64,000 nucleotides of DNA, from the NCBI GenBank assembly GCA_003058525.1, contig QBVD01000049.1, positions 62,001 to 126,000 on the forward strand, written 5' to 3'. Below are positions 27,958 to 36,239 of the stretch, piece after piece (positions within the stretch are counted from its first letter, which is position 1; every line of letters starts with the position of its first letter). The notes below the pieces were generated by a model. That model was not told the origin of the DNA. It saw only the letters and a program-made list of their open reading frames with translations, and did no database searches. Position numbers and translations under genes: made by a program. This stretch comes from a gamma proteobacterium symbiont of Ctena orbiculata. Its GTDB lineage: Bacteria > Pseudomonadota > Gammaproteobacteria > Chromatiales > Chromatiaceae.

Positions 27958-29168
27958 TGCGTCATCGATTTAAGGATATCATCTGGCTGGCCGGTCGTGA
28001 TTACCGCAACGAATGGCAAATGTCGAGCTTCTTCATCATCGCCCTGGCAGCAGTGCTTGGGCCGATGATGATCCTGTATGGTCTAAAATTCGGCATCGTC
28101 GGCAGCATGCTCAACAGCCTTATAGAGGACCCGCGCAACAGGGAAGTACGTCCTATCGGCAGTGGCCGCTATGACAGCGCTTGGATCGAACAACTGCAAG
28201 CCAGGGAGGAGATCGACTTTATTGTGCCGCGTACCCGCGCCATCGCCGCCACCATCGACCTGAAGAGCCAAGCAGCGAAGCGCATCGTCTCAGTTGAGAT
28301 GATCCCAACGGGTCTCGGCGATCCACTTCTGAAGGCACGAACAATCCCAAAGAGCCTGCAACAGATTGTGCTCTCGGAAAAGGCAGCACAACGGCTTAAG
28401 ATAAAGCCGGGTGACGAGATCAATGGCAGTCTGTCACGCCGATACAAGGGACGTAGTGAAAGGGTGCACGTTACACTCCAGGTAGTCGATGTAGCGCGAC
28501 ACGCCAGCTTTACCCGTGACGGCGCCTTCACCAATCTGAACCTGCTGGAGGCTGCGGAGGACTTCCGCGATGGTCGTGCTGTCCCGGCTTTCGGGTGGAA
28601 CGGCACAAACGCCACGAATAAGGAACGCACCTATCCCAGCTTCCGCCTCTATACACGCTCCATCTATGACGTCGCACCAATCAGTGATGCACTGCAAAAA
28701 TTGGGGATCGAAGTGAATACCCGGGCAGCCGACATCGACATCGTGCGCAGTATGGATCAGAATCTGAGCCTGGTTTTCTGGTTGATCGCACTCATCGGAC
28801 TTATTGGTTTCTCATTCTCTTTGGGCGCCAGTCTGTGGGCAAATGTCGACCGAAAGCGAAAAGAGTTAAGCGTCCTTCGGCTGGTCGGTTTCCGTACTGG
28901 GGAGATAATCTGGTTCCCGGTTTTACAATCGGCATTTACCGCCTTCTTCGGATGGCTGACAGCATCACTGATCTATCTGGCTGTCAGTTTCACTATCAAC
29001 GGATTATTCATGACACAGACCGAGGATGGTGAGACAATTTGCAGATTGTTACCTAACCACTTTCTTGTCGCCCTACTTCTGACACTGGGATCATCAATTA
29101 TTGCCGCATCGCTTGCAGGTTACCGTGCAGCAAGCGTGGAACCATCGGAAGGGTTGAGAGAGATTTAG
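27957..29168 (+). CDS. ABC permease, TagS/FtsX-like
   Basis: A 403-residue permease with the MacB/LolC-type layout: one N-terminal membrane segment (about 22-44), a large periplasmic domain (about 45-260), then three membrane segments in the last 140 residues (about 263-285, 316-340 and 363-386), with an FtsX-type cytoplasmic loop (KRKELSVLRLVGFRTGEII). It starts one base inside the end of the ATPase gene. Such permeases usually act as mechanotransmitters. It is the last gene of the operon and is followed by a hairpin terminator at 29241-29270. Confidence 0.88.
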   Translation: MRHRFKDIIWLAGRDYRNEWQMSSFFIIALAAVLGPMMILYGLKFGIVGSMLNSLIEDPRNREVRPIGSGRYDSAWIEQLQAREEIDFIVPRTRAIAATIDLKSQAAKRIVSVEMIPTGLGDPLLKARTIPKSLQQIVLSEKAAQRLKIKPGDEINGSLSRRYKGRSERVHVTLQVVDVARHASFTRDGAFTNLNLLEAAEDFRDGRAVPAFGWNGTNATNKERTYPSFRLYTRSIYDVAPISDALQKLGIEVNTRAADIDIVRSMDQNLSLVFWLIALIGLIGFSFSLGASLWANVDRKRKELSVLRLVGFRTGEIIWFPVLQSAFTAFFGWLTASLIYLAVSFTINGLFMTQTEDGETICRLLPNHFLVALLLTLGSSIIAASLAGYRAASVEPSEGLREI

Positions 29169-29240
29169 AGGTCCACCTCAGATTTCTGTAACCCTATTCC
29201 CGCTACCATATTTAACAATGTAATAGGGAGGGACGAACAA

Positions 29241-29270
29241 AGGCCCGTAAAGCTCTCTCACCACGGGCCT
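29241..29270. terminator. Hairpin between convergent genes
   Basis: AGGCCCGT (29241-29248) pairs with ACGGGCCT (29263-29270) around a 14-base loop, between the ABC permease gene and the convergent VPLPA-CTERM gene. T-rich sequence on the plus-strand side (tgttgaatagttttta) supports termination of rightward transcription; the left side is less clear. Confidence 0.65.
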
Positions 29271-29300
29271 GTTGAATAGTTTTTAGTGCATTATGGAGCG

Positions 29301-29768
29301 TTAGATTTTCCGCCTTGCACTGAAAGCGATGAACCCAAGCAAAGCAGAACCGAACAACCAAGCCGCCGCAGGAAGCGGTACGGCCGATATTGTAAGGTCG
29401 TAGTCGGAGTAAATTTTGCTATCGAGCGCATTCAAGGCGAAACCTGAGAGTGTAAATACGTAACTGCCCTTAGCCAAGCTCAAACTTTCCGAAAACACCG
29501 GTCCAAGATGAAAATCCGCACCATCATTCGTGTTTGTCAGCAACATATCATCTGCCGCCATCCCGGTATGAGATCCGGAAAAGATAAGTGATAGCCCGGA
29601 AGTAGCAATATCAAAGTGAATAACGTCCGTAAAAATACCGGAATATGGCGACGGATTGTAAGTGTCTCCATTCCCTGTAAATGTATCGGCATCAATGACT
29701 GTTCCGCCAAACACACTCGTTGAGACAATGCCGGCCATCAATACCAATGTGCAGAATAACCTTTTCAT
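29301..29768 (-). CDS. VPLPA-CTERM sorting-domain protein
   Basis: A 155-residue exported protein: signal peptide (MKRLFCTLVLMAGIVSTSVF), a beta-rich middle with repeated Asp/Gly/Thr, and a C-terminal tripartite sorting signal made of VPLPAAAWLFGSALLGF followed by a basic tail ARRKI. This is the VPLPA variant of PEP-CTERM tags, which are recognised by an exosortase (EpsH/XrtA type). No exosortase gene is visible in the window, though an ATPase of the kind linked to such loci follows upstream on the same strand. The cargo function is unknown; surface or biofilm-matrix proteins are typical. Confidence 0.85.
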   Translation of the reverse strand: MKRLFCTLVLMAGIVSTSVFGGTVIDADTFTGNGDTYNPSPYSGIFTDVIHFDIATSGLSLIFSGSHTGMAADDMLLTNTNDGADFHLGPVFSESLSLAKGSYVFTLSGFALNALDSKIYSDYDLTISAVPLPAAAWLFGSALLGFIAFSARRKI

Positions 29769-30130
29769 GATCCTCGTCCTTTAGTCCGTGAAATAAACTC
29801 TTAAATCTCATCATAGATTGTAATAGCTGGTTTGCGACTGAAACAACATAAAAATCCTAACAACTGCACAAAAAGGCCACATTTAACAATTATTTTACAA
29901 CTGCAATTTAGATCACACATTAATCTTCTGGTGTTTAATTAATTGTTCGAGGAATTAACTGACAATGGGACCAAATATAGCAGGTTACCCACAAATCTAC
30001 ATCCGACCGGCCTGCATCACTATATACATTAAAAAACACAGTTAGGGATGAAGAAATAAACATTGATTAATAAATAATATTTTAAGTGAAGTTAAACCAC
30101 TAGTTAAAAATCAAATACTATCGATTGAGT
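29769..30130. other. A+T-rich spacer upstream of the VPLPA-CTERM gene
   Basis: No gene is visible. On the minus strand, TTGTTT at 29841-29846 and TACAAT at 29817-29822, 18 bases apart, form a plausible sigma-70 promoter for the VPLPA-CTERM gene. The remainder is strongly A+T-rich with no clear hairpin after the ATPase gene. Confidence 0.4.
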
Positions 30131-31630
30131 TTAGCTTGTCGCAAGCCGAAAAATGAAGAGTATCAGCAACACAAAACTTACTACAATAAATGCAAGAAAT
30201 ATTTTTCTTTTTGTACTTTTCATGTCTACGCTGCCTCTTTGATCACTTACCCATTGAGGCACAGGTTCATTGAACATATCTGGGCACCCATCAATTGTTA
30301 TAGAAGGCAGCTCATCGGCAGCATCTGAAGAGATTTGTATCTTACGTTTATCATTAACTGACATCCACCAGACACCACCCCACTGATGTTCACTATTGGA
30401 ATCGCGTGATTCGCGCCTCTTCTGCCTTGAATTTTGTTCGAACTCAGCTTTTGATATTTCACCTGATGAATGAGTGGCTTGATTCATTGCCCCATTGTGT
30501 ACGGATGGTAGGCCAGGATTATCCCACTCGATCCATTCCGTATCAGGCATATCCAAATCTTCCAATGAGAGGTCGAATTCATCGAACTCTTGCTCCCCTT
30601 CGTGAACAAAGATTGCAGCATCATGTATTGCCGTAGAATCGTCATTGGCTGGTTGTCTAATGGATGACCCGACCATCTCACCGGAGCATGGCTCAACTGT
30701 CGGTGTATTGCCGCGTTTGCAAGGGAGTGTTGAGACATCTTGAAACGGTTTTACGAGTATATACCTCTCTTTTAAAGAATCAATTGTTTCATTTGAATGC
30801 AGTCTCAATCGACCCTCCTCGATTAACAACTCTGTAACCAACAATACATCATCAATACTTATCTGATGTCTGTTTTCCAATGCGGTGGCCAACAACAAAC
30901 GACTCATTAAATGATTTATGAGTCGTGGTAGTCCCTGAGTGACATCATAGATAATTGAATAGACTGATCTCTCAATGATGGGGTCATGCCTCCACCCCAC
31001 CCGGTGAAGTCTGTGTTTTATATAACCTTCAGTCTGCTCAGCAGTCATGGTTTCAAGCTCGCACACCGCAGAAACCCTTTGCTGAATTTGTTCTATACCT
31101 GCTCCCCCAACCGACTCCCGTAACTCGGGATTGCCTATCAGGACCAACTGAAGAACCGAGTGCCACTCCCGTTGCAGATCGGACAATAGCTTCAACTCTG
31201 CCGGTGAATTCGATGTAAGAAGGTGAGCCTCATCAAGAAACAATATCAATCGCTTGTCTGTATAGTGCAGGTCATTCAGACGCTGATGAATGGAAGACAG
31301 CAATGCCGCTCTATTGTATTCCTCTGCCGGCATACCTGATTCAAGCGCTACCTTCCTAAGTAACTCTTCCGCTGACAACTGCCCCATCATTATATTGATG
31401 GCAATAAACTTATTTGGATCAAGCTTTGAGATAACATCTCTGCATAAGATTGTTTTACCCGATCCGGGAGGCCCGGTTAACAAGAGAACACCTTCACCCC
31501 GCTTCAGTGCATATGTTATGCAATCAGCGGTTCGCTCATAATTGCTGTGGGCATAGCAGAATTGTTCGTCAGCGCATAAACGGAAGGGTGTCTCATTAAA
31601 TCCATATAATGATTCGTACATCTTTGTCAC
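30131..31630 (-). CDS. ExeA/GspA-like AAA ATPase with C-terminal membrane anchor
   Basis: A 499-residue protein. The N-terminal half (about 1-285) is an ExeA-type AAA+ ATPase: YGFNETPFRLCAD opening, Walker A GPPGSGKT (53-60), Walker B LILFLDEAHLL, and sensor region LIGNPELRE. This resembles the ATPases of PEP-CTERM/exosortase loci and the GspA/ExeA family. The C-terminal half is an acidic, low-complexity linker ending in a single membrane segment (about 476-495), so the ATPase is tethered to the inner membrane from its C terminus. Expected PG-binding or exopolysaccharide partner domains are absent. Base composition is A+T-rich relative to the flanks, suggesting acquisition. Confidence 0.82.
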   Translation of the reverse strand: MTKMYESLYGFNETPFRLCADEQFCYAHSNYERTADCITYALKRGEGVLLLTGPPGSGKTILCRDVISKLDPNKFIAINIMMGQLSAEELLRKVALESGMPAEEYNRAALLSSIHQRLNDLHYTDKRLILFLDEAHLLTSNSPAELKLLSDLQREWHSVLQLVLIGNPELRESVGGAGIEQIQQRVSAVCELETMTAEQTEGYIKHRLHRVGWRHDPIIERSVYSIIYDVTQGLPRLINHLMSRLLLATALENRHQISIDDVLLVTELLIEEGRLRLHSNETIDSLKERYILVKPFQDVSTLPCKRGNTPTVEPCSGEMVGSSIRQPANDDSTAIHDAAIFVHEGEQEFDEFDLSLEDLDMPDTEWIEWDNPGLPSVHNGAMNQATHSSGEISKAEFEQNSRQKRRESRDSNSEHQWGGVWWMSVNDKRKIQISSDAADELPSITIDGCPDMFNEPVPQWVSDQRGSVDMKSTKRKIFLAFIVVSFVLLILFIFRLATS

Positions 31631-31789
31631 TCAACTTCATGATTGCCCACTGTCACAACCAACTATTTTAGTCTCGGCAAGACAAGCGATAACGTCAGAC
31701 ACTGGCAGGAAAATCAGTGTTGACGGATAAGGGCAGTAGTCACGACTGTAATCAATAAAAAAATAACAGCGTTTTTTTGTTAGGGTTCG

Positions 31790-31860
31790 ATAATGTCAGA
31801 ACGAATGGATAGCGCTGAGTCGCCAGACCAATTCATGACTCAGGCGACATAATGTCAGAA
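31790..31860. repeat. Two 12-bp direct repeats flanking alternative hairpins
   Basis: ATAATGTCAGAA occurs at 31790-31801 and again at 31849-31860. Between them TGAGTC (31816-31821) can pair with GACTCA (31837-31842), or GTCGCC (31819-31824) with GGCGAC (31843-31848); the two stems share bases and exclude each other. It lies upstream of the ExeA-like gene start at 31630. It could be an operator or a small element scar. Confidence 0.4.
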
Positions 31861-32000
31861 AAAAATCCATTTTACACTCCTAAACCACTAAGTTACTGGG
31901 AACATTTTGCAGGTCACTCGATACTTTCTCTTGCACAACACCAATGCAACCGGCAACTATTCCCAGACAAGAAGAATATAACACCAACTGTTAAATAAAA

Positions 32001-32035
32001 AAAACCTGCTGCAGGTCAATCATGCAACAGGTTTT
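32001..32035 (-). terminator. Intrinsic terminator of the FN3-type lipoprotein gene
   Basis: AAAACCTG-C-TGCA (32001-32013) pairs with TGCA-A-CAGGTTTT (32023-32035) with one internal mismatch and a nine-base loop. Read leftward it is followed by a long T run (A run on the plus strand up to 31997). It sits 50 bp after the stop of the lipoprotein gene. Confidence 0.8.
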
Positions 32036-32084
32036 ACTAGAATGTAATCTGTGACGTAGCAAATTGTAACGATCTAATTTTTGA

Positions 32085-33209
32085 TCAATTCACAGCAGTC
32101 TTCATTACGATATTCGAATAGCTACTCATGTTATTCTGCTGATCGTATACGGATACCGCCACATAGTAATCTCCAAGATCCAGGTTATCTAACACGTAGG
32201 TAGTCCTATCACCTTCATTGATGTCAGCAACCATCTGAAGATTATCTCTCGTGGTACCAACATAGACACAAAACCCTTGAATCTCTGACAGGTTGAGGGC
32301 CGAACCGTCAGTACGGGTTGTCGGCGCGACCCATCTCAGCGAAATTGAACCGGTCGCCGGCGCTGTGGTATCCGAATTTACGGTAACTGCAAATGCATTC
32401 AAGCTGTCCTCATCGGTGCCATCTGAAACAGTAATGACAATATTGTTGTAGTCACCTACATCATCAGCTGTTGGAGAACCGCTTAAGGTACCTGTCTGGT
32501 TGTTGAATTGGGCCCAGGCAGGCAGATTTGTGACGGAGAAAGTCAGATTGTCATTGTCACTGTCCGTTGCGCTTGGCGTGAAGGAGTAGGACTCACCTGC
32601 ATTCACACTGTTAGTCGGATTGCCTGTGATTACAGGTGCCTGGTTGTCTGACTGCTGCGCATCTGTACAACGGCTGTTGGACGTAAAAAATTGTACCGGG
32701 GTGGCCTGAGTATATCGTGCTTGAACCGTGAAGCAGTGCTGAACGCTGAGGTCAAGGCCCTGAACGGTTGCCGTAGTGCCTGCTGTATTGCTCAGGTCCT
32801 TTGAATTCTCGCCATCGATGAATATGTTGTATCCGCCTTGCGGAACGTCATTGGCCTGACTCCAACTAAGGACGACATTGTCACCGGACACCGCTGCGGT
32901 TGTTAAGGACGCGGCACCGAACACCTCGGCAGGCTCACGGGTATTGGTCGTCGGTGCAGGCCTTACAGGTGTTGATGTGACAGGTGTCGACGTTACAGGT
33001 GGCGTTGTGGTTGTGGTCGGCTCATCAATCGATGCAGCGCCGTTTTTCGGAGGCGGTATGACGATTGTTTCGTTACCACTGGAGACAGCTGTTTCCTGAT
33101 CAGGTATGTTGGCTACCTGATCAGACTCGGTCACAGCACTTCCACCACCGCATGCACTGAGAATGATACTCAATGTTATTGCTGAAAAAGCCGCCTGGTG
33201 TAATCTCAT
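32085..33209 (-). CDS. Lipoprotein with fibronectin-III and putative Ig domains
   Basis: A 374-residue lipoprotein (lipobox LSAC, Cys20). A Thr/Pro-rich linker with a repeated TPVTS unit (about 65-90) is followed by a fibronectin-III-like domain (about 98-185), a putative Ig domain of the cadherin/He_PIG type (about 192-280; NQAPVITG, YSFTPSATDSDNDNLTFSV, GTLSGSPTADD), and a second FN3-like domain (about 288-372; SISLRWVAPTTR). Such arrays act as spacers or adhesive modules on the surface. No enzyme domain is attached. It lies beside the VPLPA-CTERM island. Confidence 0.78.
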   Translation of the reverse strand: MRLHQAAFSAITLSIILSACGGGSAVTESDQVANIPDQETAVSSGNETIVIPPPKNGAASIDEPTTTTTPPVTSTPVTSTPVRPAPTTNTREPAEVFGAASLTTAAVSGDNVVLSWSQANDVPQGGYNIFIDGENSKDLSNTAGTTATVQGLDLSVQHCFTVQARYTQATPVQFFTSNSRCTDAQQSDNQAPVITGNPTNSVNAGESYSFTPSATDSDNDNLTFSVTNLPAWAQFNNQTGTLSGSPTADDVGDYNNIVITVSDGTDEDSLNAFAVTVNSDTTAPATGSISLRWVAPTTRTDGSALNLSEIQGFCVYVGTTRDNLQMVADINEGDRTTYVLDNLDLGDYYVAVSVYDQQNNMSSYSNIVMKTAVN

Positions 33210-33648
33210 TTCGATGCCTCAGTATTGTAATTCCTGGAATAGATTACGGCAGACCCATGGATGGCCTGAGGAACTGGATCACAGATCAACATGACCTTAT
33301 TCACAATACCGGACAGCTAATTACAACCAATTGATTTAATTAAAAATATATATTCAGTTTAATCCCAAATCCGTGTGGCTGGATTGCTCAAAAAATAGCC
33401 AAATGACTCTCTTTTCGAGTTTGACATTACCAAGCAAAATAATCAGGATAGGCACAATAAAAAACTGAGCTCGTTTGATAAGTCAACATCCTGCCAAAAC
33501 AGCAATCAACAATCCAAATATAACCACCGCAACCCGTGCAAGGACCAATTACCGCAACCTTGCCAGGGGGGTATCACTTGATGCCAAATGGATTCGACAC
33601 TTATACTCAGCAGCGTTTTTTAAATTCGATAACAATAGGCAACGCAGT
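33210..33648. other. Divergent promoter region
   Basis: An A+T-rich spacer between the leftward FN3 lipoprotein gene and the rightward aminotransferase gene. A TTGACA at 33421-33426 could be a -35 element for the aminotransferase operon, but the matching -10 (around 33444-33449) is weak. An in-frame extension of the aminotransferase reaches 33475, but its composition is unlike the family and I treat it as untranslated. Confidence 0.35.
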
Positions 33649-34824
33649 ATGACGACTCCAAGTTTCAACCCACCCATTCGTACGCTCATGGGCCCCGGCC
33701 CTTCCGATGTACACCCCCGCATACTCGAGGCACTGTCACGCCCGACCATCGGCCATCTGGATCCGGTATTTGTCGAGATGATGGAGCAGACCAAGGGATT
33801 GCTTCAGTATGCGTTCCAGACCGAGAACCAGCTGACAATGCCGGTTTCGGCACCAGGATCGGCAGGCATGGAGACCTGTTTTGTCAACCTGGTCGAACCT
33901 GGCGATAAGGTCATCGTATGCCAAAATGGTGTTTTCGGCGGCCGTATGAAAGAGAATGTTGAACGTTGCGGCGGAACTCCGATCATGGTCGAGGATGAGT
34001 GGGGCAAAGCTGTCGATCTGGCAAAGGTCGAAGCAGCTCTCGAACAAAACAGCGATGCTGCGATTCTTGCCTTTGTCCACGCCGAGACCTCAACCGGCGC
34101 CTGTTCAGATACCAAGGAACTGGTGGAACTTGCTCATCGCCATGACTGCCTTACGATTGTGGACAGTGTCACTTCCCTCGGCGGTTGTGAACTGAAAGTC
34201 GATGAATGGGGAATCGATTCAATCTATTCGGGGACTCAGAAATGCCTCTCCTGTACACCGGGCATAGCACCCGTCAGCTTCAACGAACGTGCCTTGGAAA
34301 AGGTACGTAACCGCAGCAGCAAGGTACAGAGTTGGTTTCTCGACCTGAATCTGGTGATGGGATACTGGGGTAGTGGCCAAAAGCGAGCCTATCATCATAC
34401 CGCACCGGTAAATGCACTGTATGGCTTACATGAAGCACTCTGCATACTCCAGGATGAGGGATTGGAAAACGCCTGGATGCGACATAACAAGATGCACAAT
34501 GCTTTGAAGGCTGGCCTCGAAGCAATGGGTCTTACTTTTATCGTGGACGAAGCGCATCGGCTGCCCCAGCTGAATGCGGTTTCCATTCCCGAAGGCGTCG
34601 ACGATGCAACTGTGAGAAGCCGATTACTCAGTGAGTACAACCTGGAGATCGGTGCCGGCCTGGGCGCCTTGGCTGGCAAGGTTTGGCGTATCGGACTGAT
34701 GGGGCATAGTGCCCGAGCGGAAAATATCCTGTTGTGTGTGGGCGCTTTGGAGGCCGTTTTGAGCGATATGAACGCACCGATAAACACAGGTGTTGCCCTG
34801 GGCCGCGTCCAGCAAGCGCTCTAA
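33649..34824 (+). CDS. Class V aminotransferase (alanine/serine-glyoxylate type)
   Basis: A 391-residue PLP enzyme, starting at the ATG 33649 whose product opens with the family's LMGPGPSDVHPRI. The motif GHLDPVF, the aspartate in TIVDSVTSLGG and the PLP lysine in SGTQKCLS (near residue 197) identify the alanine-glyoxylate/serine-glyoxylate aminotransferase family. The amino donor cannot be fixed from sequence. It heads a compact operon: the rhodanese gene starts six bases after its stop, followed by the SCO-like gene and psd. Confidence 0.9.
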   Translation: MTTPSFNPPIRTLMGPGPSDVHPRILEALSRPTIGHLDPVFVEMMEQTKGLLQYAFQTENQLTMPVSAPGSAGMETCFVNLVEPGDKVIVCQNGVFGGRMKENVERCGGTPIMVEDEWGKAVDLAKVEAALEQNSDAAILAFVHAETSTGACSDTKELVELAHRHDCLTIVDSVTSLGGCELKVDEWGIDSIYSGTQKCLSCTPGIAPVSFNERALEKVRNRSSKVQSWFLDLNLVMGYWGSGQKRAYHHTAPVNALYGLHEALCILQDEGLENAWMRHNKMHNALKAGLEAMGLTFIVDEAHRLPQLNAVSIPEGVDDATVRSRLLSEYNLEIGAGLGALAGKVWRIGLMGHSARAENILLCVGALEAVLSDMNAPINTGVALGRVQQAL

Positions 34825-34830
34825 TTCTTA

Positions 34831-35649
34831 GTGATAGCCGAAGTCCCACTGCTGCTCGAGCCCGAGCAGCTGCAAAACCTGCTTGGAGTGGAGAGCTTGG
34901 TGGTCATCGATTTATGCAAAGAGACCACCTATGCCCAACTCCATATTCCAGGAGCGGTACATCTGGCCTACAGCCGGATTGTGGCCAGCAACCATCCCGT
35001 GCATGGCTTGCTACCGGATACCGATACAGTGGCACGGACACTCTCTGACCATGGCATCGACAACGACAGCCATGTCGTAGCCTATGATGATGAGGGCGGC
35101 GGCAAGGCCTCGCGCTTGTTGTGGACGCTGGAAGCGATGGGACATGGGCACTATTCGCTGTTGAACGGAGGACTGCACGCCTGGGCTAATGAGGGTCATG
35201 CCTGCAGTCGCCAATTATCACCGTCCGCAACAGCCGATTTCACCGCTGTACCCTGTACGGATACAGTCGCCACCGCCGACTATATAACCGAACGTCTTGG
35301 TGAGCCTGACTTCGCCCTCTGGGACGCGCGCAGCTGGAATGAATATTCCGGTATCTCACGCTTCTCCAGGCATCCGGGGCATATTCCGGGAGCGGTCAAC
35401 CTCGACTGGTTGGAGGTCATGGATCGCGATCGAAACCTGCGCTTAAAAGCGGATGAGGCACTGCAGACACGGCTCAACCAATTGGGACTGGAGCAAGATA
35501 AAGAGATCGTCGTTTACTGCCAGACTCACCATCGCTCATCTCTCGCCTGGTTCGTTCTGCGCCATCTGGGTTACCAGCACTGCAGGGGCTACCCGGGTTC
35601 ATGGTCAGAATGGGGTAACAATGACGATACACCTAAAGCCATGCCATGA
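34831..35649 (+). CDS. Two-domain rhodanese (thiosulfate sulfurtransferase)
   Basis: A 272-residue protein with two rhodanese domains (about 1-135 and 150-270). Only the second has the active-site cysteine, in VVYCQTHHRSS (Cys230), as in classical tandem rhodaneses. It has no signal peptide, so it is cytoplasmic. It starts at GTG, six bases after the aminotransferase stop; no better start is visible. The loop after the cysteine (QTHHRSS) differs from the CRKGVTA of TST and fits a generic sulfurtransferase. It could handle sulfane sulfur from thiosulfate or a 3-mercaptopyruvate-like product of the upstream enzyme. Confidence 0.88.
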   Translation: MIAEVPLLLEPEQLQNLLGVESLVVIDLCKETTYAQLHIPGAVHLAYSRIVASNHPVHGLLPDTDTVARTLSDHGIDNDSHVVAYDDEGGGKASRLLWTLEAMGHGHYSLLNGGLHAWANEGHACSRQLSPSATADFTAVPCTDTVATADYITERLGEPDFALWDARSWNEYSGISRFSRHPGHIPGAVNLDWLEVMDRDRNLRLKADEALQTRLNQLGLEQDKEIVVYCQTHHRSSLAWFVLRHLGYQHCRGYPGSWSEWGNNDDTPKAMP

Positions 35650-36239
35650 GACGGCCATCCAGTAAACAGCGCCGGGCAGTCATACTGATTCTGGCGCTGA
35701 TCACATTTTCAGTCGCCTACTATGCTGGCCATACACAAAAGCAACATACCAGGACATTACCCCAAATCGACGGTGTTTTGATCAATCCCCCACTCCCGGT
35801 ACCGCCAGTCGATCTCTACAATCAGCAGGGTGAACCCTTTTCCCTCAGCGATCTGCAAGGTCATTGGAACCTGTTGATGCTTGATCCCGGTCCAGGAACA
35901 ACCTCTTCAATCGCACTCACCAGACTGATTCAGGTACATAATCGCTTGGCGGCGGATCCTGATCTGCAACAGCAGATTCACTATTTCTACCTGCCCGGAA
36001 ACAAGATCGAAGAAAAGGCGATATCGTTCGCATCGCTGTCAGACAACTTCCAGGCCTTGCACGGAGACAAGCAAAAAGTGGACATCGCCTTTACCGCCTT
36101 CGGCGGCGCAGACAACAAAACGGAATATACACTCTACCTGATTGGGCCGGACGCAAAACTGCGTGCCCTGTTTACCCGGAATAACAATACGGCTACTATC
36201 GCTGAAGATCTCAATAACCTGATCGATGCAGTGCAGTAA
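35646..36239 (+). CDS. SCO1/SenC-like membrane protein lacking the Cys pair
   Basis: A 197-residue protein with an N-terminal membrane anchor (about 10-27), a Pro-rich linker and a thioredoxin-like domain of the SCO1/SenC kind (PPVDLYNQQGEPFSLSDLQGHWNLLML, then YTLYLIGPDAKLRALF). The copper-binding CxxxC that normally follows the first strand is absent: the segment reads LDPGPGTTSSIALTRL. It therefore is unlikely to deliver copper or exchange disulfides in the usual way. It overlaps the rhodanese stop by four bases, and psd starts within its end. Confidence 0.78.
   Translation: MRRPSSKQRRAVILILALITFSVAYYAGHTQKQHTRTLPQIDGVLINPPLPVPPVDLYNQQGEPFSLSDLQGHWNLLMLDPGPGTTSSIALTRLIQVHNRLAADPDLQQQIHYFYLPGNKIEEKAISFASLSDNFQALHGDKQKVDIAFTAFGGADNKTEYTLYLIGPDAKLRALFTRNNNTATIAEDLNNLIDAVQ

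Larger units (their letters stand above)
31631..32084. other. Non-coding A+T-rich spacer with repeats
   Basis: This 454-bp stretch separates two leftward genes. It holds two perfect 12-bp direct repeats, a pair of mutually exclusive hairpins between them, and the terminator of the fibronectin-type lipoprotein gene at its right end; each is listed separately. No reading frame of note was found. Confidence 0.5.

Noticed and set aside
24383-29168. Type VI secretion cluster
   Set aside because: Only TagST-like and PpkA-vWA-like parts are present; no sheath, baseplate, Hcp, VgrG or kinase domain in the window.
29866-29878. Possible sigma-54 -24/-12 site on the minus strand upstream of the VPLPA-CTERM gene
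   Set aside because: GC and CC elements are nine bases apart, not the required ten, and the flanks do not match.
33475-33648. 58-residue N-terminal extension of the aminotransferase
   Set aside because: Composition unlike the family and the conserved start motif follows the ATG at 33649.
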